Assembly (NCBI GenBank): GCA_016793565.1
Contig: JAEUMA010000540.1
Span: forward strand, 1-13,123
Source: Rhizobiaceae bacterium
GTDB lineage: Bacteria; Pseudomonadota; Alphaproteobacteria; Rhizobiales; Rhizobiaceae
DNA: 13,123 bases
Direction of reading: 5' to 3'
Positions 1 through 6,458 of the stretch are shown here, one piece after another. The notes under the pieces are model-generated. The model saw only the letters and a program-made list of their open reading frames with translations. It was not told the DNA's origin and made no database searches. The translations under genes and the position numbers were made by a program. Within the stretch, counting starts at the first letter, position 1; each line of letters begins with the position of its first letter.

Positions 1-1
1 G

Positions 2-895
2 ATCTACACTGTGCCGTTCGAGCAGCAGTGGGTCAGCAGGCTGCACAAGGCCGCCAACGCCGCGCAGGAGCGGGGCGACATCGAGTACGTCGCCACCGAG
101 AATGTCTCCAACACCGACTACGAGCGCGTCATGCGCGAATATGCCGAGGCGGGCAACAAGCTGATCATCGGCGAGGTCTTCGGCGTCGAGGAAGCGGCGC
201 GCGCCGTCGCCAAGGACTATCCGGACGTCGCCTTCCTAATGGGCTCCAGCTTCAAGCCGGACGACGCGGTGCCGAACTTCTCCGTGTTCGACAACTACAT
301 CCAGGACGCCTCCTACCTCACCGGCATCATCGCCGGCGCGATCACCAAGTCGAAGAACATCGGCATGGTCGGCGGCTACCCGATCCCCGAGGTCAACCGT
401 CTCATGAACGCGTTCATGGCCGGCGTGAAGGAAAGCGCACCCGACACCAAGTTCCAGGTCGCCTTCATCGGTTCCTGGTTCGACCCGCCGAAGGCCAAGG
501 AGACCGCGTTCGCGCAGATCGATGCCGGCGCCGACCTGATGTATGCCGAGCGGTTCGGCGTTTCCGACGCCGCCAAGGAGCGCAAGGTGCTGGCGGTCGG
601 CAACGTCATCGACACGCAGGCGGACTATCCGGAGACGGTGGTCGTCTCGGCGCTGTGGCATTTCGAGCCGACGCTCGACCATGCGATCGCGCAGGTGAAG
701 GCCGGCACCTTCAAGGCGGAGGACTACGGCGTCTTCTCCTTCATGAAGAATGGCGGCTGCACGATCTCGCCGCTCGGCACATTCGAAGGAAAGGTGCCGG
801 CCGAGGTGATGGCCAAGGTCGCCGAGAAGGAGAAGGCGATCAAGGACGGGTCGTTCACGGTCGAGATCAACGACGGCGAGCCGAAAGCGGGCTAG
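2..895 (+). CDS. BMP-family ABC transporter substrate-binding protein, 5' end missing
   Basis: This is the periplasmic binding component of a BMP (basic membrane protein / PnrA-like) ABC importer. The family mostly binds nucleosides and related purine or pyrimidine compounds. The frame is open from the first base, so the signal peptide and roughly the first 40-60 residues lie outside the window. The GTG at 11 follows the in-frame residues I-Y-T and continues a typical beta-strand, so it is an internal valine and not a start. In-window residues (297) include the family-like blocks AGNKLIIGEVFG, YLTGIIAGAITKSKNIGMVGG, NAFMAGVKE and the C-terminal GGCTISPLGTFEGKVP. The ATPase and two permeases follow on the same strand, completing the importer, and a cytosine-deaminase-like enzyme ends the block, which fits a nucleobase or nucleoside ligand. 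The family call is firm. The ligand is inferred only from context, because I could not assign pocket residues from sequence alone. Confidence 0.9.
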   Translation: MYTVPFEQQWVSRLHKAANAAQERGDIEYVATENVSNTDYERVMREYAEAGNKLIIGEVFGVEEAARAVAKDYPDVAFLMGSSFKPDDAVPNFSVFDNYIQDASYLTGIIAGAITKSKNIGMVGGYPIPEVNRLMNAFMAGVKESAPDTKFQVAFIGSWFDPPKAKETAFAQIDAGADLMYAERFGVSDAAKERKVLAVGNVIDTQADYPETVVVSALWHFEPTLDHAIAQVKAGTFKAEDYGVFSFMKNGGCTISPLGTFEGKVPAEVMAKVAEKEKAIKDGSFTVEINDGEPKAG

Positions 896-905
896 CGCAT
901 TCCTT

Positions 906-1051
906 GACCTCTCCCCTGGGGGGAGAGGTCGGATTGCCCCGAAGCCGTAAGGCGGCGAAGGCGGCAATCCTGATGAGGGGTATCGGCTGCGACACCCCTC
1001 ATCCGATCTCGCTCCGCTCGGCCAGCTTCTCCCACCAGGGGAGAAGAGGTC
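906..1051. repeat. Intergenic palindromic repeat made of four successive hairpins
   Basis: The gap between the binding-protein and ATPase genes is almost fully tiled by inverted repeats. These are 906-915/921-930 (10 bp perfect, 5-base loop), 931-938/963-970 (8 bp perfect), 972-981/994-1003 (10 bp perfect, 12-base loop) and 1026-1033/1039-1046 (8 bp perfect, 5-base loop). The outer arms (906-930 and 1025-1051) are also imperfect inverted copies of each other, so the element could fold as one large structure. Translated on the minus strand it gives a string like SPLVGEAGRAERDRMRG, which I recall as a frequent spurious peptide in Mesorhizobium-type genomes. That suggests a dispersed repeat of the RIME/REP kind. 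Being transcribed inside the operon and starting 11 bases after the stop codon, it may protect the upstream mRNA end or attenuate read-through. Confidence 0.8.
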
Positions 1052-1093
1052 GCGCGTTCGTCGGCCGGATTGCGCAAGAATATCCGCACAGCC

Positions 1094-2616
<1,523 letters not shown>

Positions 2617-2617
<1 letters not shown>

Positions 2618-2661
2618 TGGACGAGCTGCGGCCGATGCCGCGCTCTGGACGGGGGACCTGA
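2617..2661 (+). CDS. Possible 14-codon coupling ORF between ATPase and permease
   Basis: A tiny ORF (MDELRPMPRSGRGT) fills the gap between the ATPase and the first permease exactly. Its ATG overlaps the ATPase stop as TGATG (2615-2619), and its own TGA overlaps the permease ATG as a second TGATG (2659-2663). The arrangement is what a translational relay would look like, with ribosomes ending the ATPase, re-initiating, and ending again on the permease start. The peptide itself has no recognisable function. It could be a chance result of GC-rich composition, so it is listed as a possible cis-acting leader and not as a proven protein gene. Confidence 0.3.
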
Positions 2662-3710
2662 TGCGTCTTGAGCCTAAGCCGACGCGGCCGGTGGGGATCC
2701 TGCTGCTCTACCCGGCGGCGGCGATCGCGGCGACGCTGGTGTTCGCCTCGCTGCTGGTGCTGGCGGCGGGTGCGTCGCCTTTTTCGGTATTCTATCTCGT
2801 GGCCAAGGGGGCGGCCGGCTCGCAGTTCGCCCTGCTGGAGACGCTGACGCGCGCCACGCCGCTGATCTTCACCGGCCTTGCGGTGGCCGTCGCCTTCCGT
2901 GCCCGGCTGTGGAACATCGGCGCAGAGGCGCAGCTCTATATCGGCGCGGTGGTGACCGTCGTGCTCGGCACAGGGCTGCTCCCCTGGCCGTCGTTTTTCC
3001 TGCTGCCCGTGATAGCGTTCTGCGCCATGATCGCGGGCGCGGCGCTTCTGGCAGGACCGGCGCTGCTGAAGACGCGCTTCGGCGTCGACGAGGTCGTGAC
3101 CACGCTGCTCCTCAACTTCATCGTGCTGCTGTTCGTGTCGATGCTGCTCGAAGGGCCGCTGAAGGATCCGACAGGCCTGGGCTGGCCGCAGTCGCAAAAA
3201 CTGATCGACGCGGCGCGGCTGCCGCGCATCATCCAGGGCAAGCGCCTACACTACGGCTTCGTACTCGCGCTGATCTCGGCCTTGGCGATCTGGGTGGTGA
3301 TGAAGAAGACCACGCTCGGCTACGAGATGCGGGCCGTCGGCCACAATCCCGAGGCGGCGCGCTTCGCAGGCATCCCCGTCAACGGCGTGCTTATGAAGAC
3401 CGCTCTGCTGTCGGGTGGACTCGCGGCGCTCGCCGGTTTCTCGGAGGTGTCGGGACTGAAGGGCAACCTAACGCTCGATCTGTCGCCGGGCTTCGGATAT
3501 TCGGGCATCGTCGTTGCGATGCTGGCGATGCTGAACCCGCTCGGCGTGGTTTTCGCGGCGATCTTCGTGGCCGGCATCTTTGTGGGCGCTGACGCCATGA
3601 GCCGCAGCGCCGGCGTGCCGAGCTACATCGCCGACGTGATGGTGGCGACCGCGCTGCTCACCATGGTAACGGCGCTGCTCTTCTCGCGCTACCGGCTGAG
3701 GTGGAGGTAG
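2661..3710 (+). CDS. BMP-type ABC transporter permease (first subunit)
   Basis: This 349-residue inner-membrane protein of the BPD_transp_2 family is one half of the translocation channel. It has a long hydrophobic N-terminal segment (about residues 12-36) and further hydrophobic stretches at about 90-110, 115-135, 150-165, 195-215, 245-260, 275-300 and 320-340. The family block FRARLWNIGAEAQLYIGA lies near residue 80-97, and the cytoplasmic coupling region includes VGHNPEAARFAGIPV. Start ATG 2661 follows a purine-rich GGGGGA only four bases away and overlaps the stop of the 14-codon ORF, which suggests coupled initiation. The substrate follows the operon context (nucleoside or nucleobase). 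It resembles the YufP/NupP-type subunit more than the YufQ-type one, consistent with its place before the shorter permease. Confidence 0.93.
   Translation: MRLEPKPTRPVGILLLYPAAAIAATLVFASLLVLAAGASPFSVFYLVAKGAAGSQFALLETLTRATPLIFTGLAVAVAFRARLWNIGAEAQLYIGAVVTVVLGTGLLPWPSFFLLPVIAFCAMIAGAALLAGPALLKTRFGVDEVVTTLLLNFIVLLFVSMLLEGPLKDPTGLGWPQSQKLIDAARLPRIIQGKRLHYGFVLALISALAIWVVMKKTTLGYEMRAVGHNPEAARFAGIPVNGVLMKTALLSGGLAALAGFSEVSGLKGNLTLDLSPGFGYSGIVVAMLAMLNPLGVVFAAIFVAGIFVGADAMSRSAGVPSYIADVMVATALLTMVTALLFSRYRLRWR
3703..3707 (+). promoter_or_regulatory. Strong Shine-Dalgarno in the end of the first permease gene
   Basis: GGAGG sits in the last codons of the first permease gene, six bases before ATG 3714 and 252 bases before the second permease. 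It is well placed to start the 81-codon ORF through the inverted repeat, and it is the reason that ORF is taken seriously. Confidence 0.5.
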
Positions 3711-3713
3711 GGG

Positions 3714-3959
3714 ATGGCTCTTAGGGCTAGGTCGATTGCGGCGCGGCGTCCCTTCGCGCCCCCCTCTGTCCTGCCGGACAGCTTCCCCACAAAGGGGGAG
3801 ATCGGCTGTCATAGCCGCCTTCGCCAATTTCCGGCGTTGTCGTATACGAGCCGGCGTTGCGGCCGGCTGATCTCCCCCCTTGTGGGGGAGCTGTCCGGTA
3901 GGAAAGAGGGGGGCAACGTGGGGCGCGATCTCCCAAGCATTGCTTCGAGGCAGTCCTGA
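3714..3959 (+). CDS. Possible repeat-derived 81-codon ORF linking the two permease genes
   Basis: This ORF begins four bases after the first permease stop, has a GGAGG six bases upstream, runs through the whole inverted repeat, and ends in a TGA sharing its A with the second permease ATG (TGATG at 3957-3961). The product is basic, low in hydrophobic runs, and contains the repeat-encoded string LISPLVGELSGRKEGG. I recall strings of that type from many small hypothetical proteins of alphaproteobacteria. No domain is recognised. It is most likely repeat-derived sequence and not a conserved protein. The start signal and the stop/start overlap do suggest that it can be translated and could carry ribosomes across the structured spacer to the second permease. 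Confidence 0.3.
   Translation: MALRARSIAARRPFAPPSVLPDSFPTKGEIGCHSRLRQFPALSYTSRRCGRLISPLVGELSGRKEGGNVGRDLPSIASRQS
3759..3913. repeat. Intergenic inverted repeat with 48-base arms (RIME-like)
   Basis: The left arm (3759-3806) and right arm (3866-3913) are reverse complements at 43 of 48 positions by hand count, around a 59-base centre. The centre holds a smaller hairpin (3831-3835/3850-3854) and a short direct repeat, CCGGCGTTG, at 3831 and 3851. A 12-base string at 3814-3825 is the reverse complement of 954-965 in the first repeat of this window, a weak hint of related ancestry. In RNA the arms would form a long near-perfect duplex between two permease cistrons. The element has no transposase and no obvious target-site duplication. 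Its size and symmetry fit the palindromic intergenic elements described in rhizobia. The family name is from memory and is not verified. Confidence 0.85.
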
Positions 3960-4900
3960 TGGACGCCATCGAAATCCTCTTCACCGCCACGTTCTGGGTC
4001 GCGGCGATCCGCATCGCCTCGCCGCTGATCTTCGCCACCATGGGCGAACTGATCTGCGAGCGCGCCGGCGTCCTCAACCTAGGCATCGAAGGCATCATGA
4101 CTGTCGGCGCCTTCGCCGGCTGGTTCACCGTCTATTCGGGCGGCGATCTGTGGACCGGGGTTGTGGTGGCCGCCCTCGCGGGTGCTAGCTTCGGTCTGTT
4201 GCACGCCACGCTAACGGTGCCGCTCGGCCTGTCCCAGCACGTCGTCGGCATCGGCATCACGCTGCTGGCGACCAGCCTCACCTATTTCACCTACCGCCTG
4301 GCCTTGCCGGAGGTGACCTCGCCGCCGAAAATTGAGCCCTTCGCGCCGCTGCCGATTCCCGGCCTCTCGCAGATACCGATTCTCGGCGAGGCTCTCTTTT
4401 CGCAGACCCCGCTGACCTACCTCGCCTTTGGCGCGGCCGCGCTGACGGCATGGGTGCTCTATCGGACGCCGGTCGGGCTGGCGGTGCGCGCGGCCGGCGA
4501 GAATCCGGCAGCCGTCGAGGCGCAGGGCATTTCGGTGACTGGAATTCGCATAGGTGCGGTCATGGTCGGCAGCGCGCTGATGGCCGTGGGCGGGGCGTTC
4601 CTCACCATGTCGGCCTTCAATTCCTTCTTTTTCCAGATGATCAACGGGCGCGGCTGGATCTGCATCGCGCTGGTGGTGTTCGGTTCGTGGCGGCCCGGAA
4701 AGGCGCTGCTGGGAGCGATCCTGTTCGCCGCCTTCGATGCCTATCAGGTGCGGCTGCAGCAGCTCAGCGGCGGCGTGGTGCCGTATCAGATCTTCCTGAT
4801 GATGCCCTATGTTCTGTCGATCCTGGCACTGGTGCTGGTCGCCCGCCGCGCGACATATCCGAAGGCCCTGATGATCCCTTATCAGAAAGGCGAGAGATGA
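3959..4900 (+). CDS. BMP-type ABC transporter permease (second subunit)
   Basis: This 313-residue inner-membrane protein of the BPD_transp_2 family is the partner of the first permease. The hallmark block GELICERAGVLNLGIEGIM lies near residues 27-45. It is followed by hydrophobic segments at about 55-75, 80-105, 150-170, 195-215, 235-260 and 275-297, and by the coupling motif AGENPAAVEAQGISV near 178-192. Length and motifs match the YufQ/NupQ type of nucleoside-importer subunit. Start ATG 3959 has GAGG at 3947-3950, eight bases upstream. The stop overlaps the next gene's start as ATGA (4897-4900), so the transporter and the deaminase are almost certainly co-translated. The 248-base gap before it, filled by the inverted repeat, is the only large break between the permeases. 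Confidence 0.94.
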   Translation: MDAIEILFTATFWVAAIRIASPLIFATMGELICERAGVLNLGIEGIMTVGAFAGWFTVYSGGDLWTGVVVAALAGASFGLLHATLTVPLGLSQHVVGIGITLLATSLTYFTYRLALPEVTSPPKIEPFAPLPIPGLSQIPILGEALFSQTPLTYLAFGAAALTAWVLYRTPVGLAVRAAGENPAAVEAQGISVTGIRIGAVMVGSALMAVGGAFLTMSAFNSFFFQMINGRGWICIALVVFGSWRPGKALLGAILFAAFDAYQVRLQQLSGGVVPYQIFLMMPYVLSILALVLVARRATYPKALMIPYQKGER

Positions 4901-6177
4901 CGTTCGATCTGATCGTGAAGGGCGGTACGCTGCCTGACGGCCGCATCGCCGACATCGGTATTGCCGGCGAAAGGATCGCCGCGATCGAGCCGCGCATCGA
5001 GGCCGAGGCGGGCCGCGTGATCGACGCCGCCGGCGACCTCGTCGCGCCGCCCTTCGTCGACCCGCATTTCCACATGGACGCCACGCTCTCCTACGGCATT
5101 CCACGCATCAACGCATCGGGCACGCTGTTGGAGGGTATCGCGCTGTGGGGCGAGTTGAAGCCGCTTCTGACCCACGAGGCCGTAAAGAGCCGTGCGCTCG
5201 CCTATTGCGACTGGGCGGTCTCGATGGGCCTGCTCGCCATCCGTACGCATGTCGACACCTGCGACGACCGGCTGCTGGCCGTGGAGGCGCTGCTGGAGGT
5301 ACGTAAGGAAGTGGCTCCCTACATCGACCTGCAGCTCGTCGCCTTCCCGCAGGACGGTTTTTATCGCGACCCGACCGCGCGCGAAAACACCATTAGGGCG
5401 CTCGACATGGGCGTCGACGTAGTCGGCGGCATTCCACATTTCGAGCGCACCATGGACGACGGCCGCCGCTCCGTCACCGAGCTTTGCGAGATCGCGGCAA
5501 AGCGCGGGCTGCTGGTCGACGTGCATTGCGACGAGACGGACGACCCGATGTCGCGCCATATCGAGCAGCTCGCCTACGAGACGCAGCGGCTCGGCCTGTC
5601 GGGCCGCGTCGCCGGTTCGCATCTGACCTCCATGCACTCGATGGACAATTACTACGTCTCCAAGCTTTTGCCGCTGATCGCGGAGGCGGGCGTGTCCGCC
5701 ATTCCCAACCCGCTGATCAACATCGTGATCCAGGGCCGCCACGACACCTATCCCAAGCGCCGCGGCATGACCCGTGTGCCCGAAATGCTGAAACACGGCA
5801 TCCGCGTCGGCTGGGGCCAGGACTGCGTGCTCGATCCGTGGTATCCGCTCGGCACCGCCGACATGCTCGACGTCGCCTTCATGGGCCTGCACGTAGCGCA
5901 GCTGACCAGCCCGGCCGACATGGCGCACTGCTTCGACATGGTCACCGGTGTTAACGCCGCGATCATGGGGCTCGACCATCTCGGACTGGCGGTGGGCAAG
6001 CGCGCCAGCCTCGTCGTGCTCGACGCGGGTAATCCGGTCGAGGCACTCAGGCTGCGGGCGGAGCGGCTGTTCGTCGTCTCGCGCGGAAAGGTGGTCGCCG
6101 AGCGCGAGAAGCGGGCGACTGCCCTGTCGATTGCGGGCCGCCCGCGCACGGTCGTTCGCCGTCACGTCAGCGGCTGA
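4897..6177 (+). CDS. CodA-like amidohydrolase, predicted 5-methylcytosine/cytosine deaminase
   Basis: This 426-residue cytoplasmic metal-dependent amidohydrolase aligns with E. coli CodA, as I remember it, at a constant offset of four residues with no gap through the core. Metal and catalytic residues are all present: His57 and His59 (HFHMD), Gln152 (AFPQDG), His210 and Glu213 (DVHCDE), His242 (GSHLTSMHS) and Asp309. CodA then has Asp314, which contacts the edge of the base next to C5. Here that position is Cys310 (codon 5824-5826, in GQDCVLDPW). Published work on CodA homologues that lack Asp314 identified enzymes converting 5-methylcytosine to thymine and accepting 5-fluorocytosine. The reaction expected is hydrolytic loss of the 4-amino group, giving thymine (or uracil from cytosine) and ammonia. 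The gene starts inside the last codons of the permease gene and has AAGG six bases upstream, so uptake and deamination look coupled. Family assignment is firm; 5-methylcytosine preference is a strong inference. A different N-heterocycle substrate remains possible. Confidence 0.9.
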   Translation: MTFDLIVKGGTLPDGRIADIGIAGERIAAIEPRIEAEAGRVIDAAGDLVAPPFVDPHFHMDATLSYGIPRINASGTLLEGIALWGELKPLLTHEAVKSRALAYCDWAVSMGLLAIRTHVDTCDDRLLAVEALLEVRKEVAPYIDLQLVAFPQDGFYRDPTARENTIRALDMGVDVVGGIPHFERTMDDGRRSVTELCEIAAKRGLLVDVHCDETDDPMSRHIEQLAYETQRLGLSGRVAGSHLTSMHSMDNYYVSKLLPLIAEAGVSAIPNPLINIVIQGRHDTYPKRRGMTRVPEMLKHGIRVGWGQDCVLDPWYPLGTADMLDVAFMGLHVAQLTSPADMAHCFDMVTGVNAAIMGLDHLGLAVGKRASLVVLDAGNPVEALRLRAERLFVVSRGKVVAEREKRATALSIAGRPRTVVRRHVSG

Positions 6178-6241
6178 TTGCCAGGCGCAGCACAGCCAGG
6201 GTCGTGCAAAGTATTCGCGGCGCAGGCGTCGTAGAGTGTAG

Positions 6242-6270
6242 GCGTTCTGCGGGCCGTTTGCCGCGAACGC
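6242..6270 (+). terminator. GC-rich hairpin after the transporter-deaminase operon, possible terminator
   Basis: Stem 6242-6247/6265-6270 (6 bp) continues as 6249-6252/6261-6264 (4 bp) with a single bulged T and an eight-base loop. It begins 65 bases after the deaminase stop codon. No T-run follows, so if it ends transcription it is not a classical intrinsic terminator; it may act as a 3' stabilising structure or with Rho. Confidence 0.3.
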
Positions 6271-6296
6271 AGACAACTTGTCGGTGACTTAGCACT

Positions 6297-6339
6297 GCAA
6301 ATTTGCCGCGCGATTGGGCGATCGTTCGGATATGCCCAA
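6297..6339. promoter_or_regulatory. Palindrome and inverted repeat in the 281-base spacer
   Basis: GCAAATTTGC at 6297-6306 is a perfect ten-base palindrome. TTGGGC at 6314-6319 is matched by GCCCAA at 6334-6339 with a 14-base centre. Both lie 120-160 bases upstream of the fused transporter gene and could be regulator sites. There is no recognised consensus, so the role is unassigned. Confidence 0.25.
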
Positions 6340-6386
6340 AACATGAGCGAATGCGGTGCTTTGGAATTGGGCGGCAAGCACCTGAT

Positions 6387-6418
6387 TCAAAACGTGATTT
6401 GCAATCGATCAAAACGTG
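6387..6418 (+). promoter_or_regulatory. Two 10-base direct repeats 22 bases apart, possible operator
   Basis: TCAAAACGTG occurs at 6387-6396 and again at 6409-6418. The centre-to-centre distance is 22 bases, about two helical turns, so both copies face the same side of the DNA. They lie 41-72 bases before the GTG start of the fused transporter gene and straddle a possible -35 element. This geometry fits a regulator that binds as two units. No family consensus is recognised. Confidence 0.4.
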
Positions 6419-6425
6419 TTACTCT
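6399..6425 (+). promoter_or_regulatory. Weak promoter candidate for the fused transporter gene
   Basis: TTGCAA at 6399-6404 could be a -35 element and TACTCT at 6420-6425 a -10 element, with a 15-base spacer that is shorter than usual. The region is clearly richer in A and T than its surroundings, which supports a promoter somewhere here, but the hexamers are weak and the exact site is uncertain. Confidence 0.25.
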
Positions 6426-6449
6426 GTGCAACAATAAAAGCTTGGGGCC

Positions 6450-6453
6450 AGGA
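6450..6453 (+). promoter_or_regulatory. Shine-Dalgarno AGGA that favours the GTG start at 6459
   Basis: AGGA lies five bases before GTG 6459. The in-frame alternatives ATG 6489 and ATG 6549 have no comparable purine-rich site, so this element decides the start chosen for the fused transporter. Confidence 0.5.
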
Positions 6454-6458
6454 ATGTC

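Noticed and set aside
11..13. GTG at 11 as the start of the binding-protein gene
   Set aside because: The frame is open before it, and starting there would remove the signal peptide and the first strand of the domain, so the gene is truncated by the window edge.
906..1051. The hairpin array as a CRISPR or riboswitch
   Set aside because: There are no regularly spaced identical repeats with unique spacers and no known aptamer core; the pattern is that of a palindromic intergenic repeat.
1070..1072. TTG start for the ATPase gene
   Set aside because: It adds eight residues not typical of the family and has no ribosome site at useful distance; ATG 1094 matches the usual N-terminus.
4450..4900. 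Plus-strand frame running from inside the second permease gene into the deaminase as a 575-residue protein
   Set aside because: Only the part from ATG 4897 has amidohydrolase sequence; the upstream part is a shadow of the permease gene.
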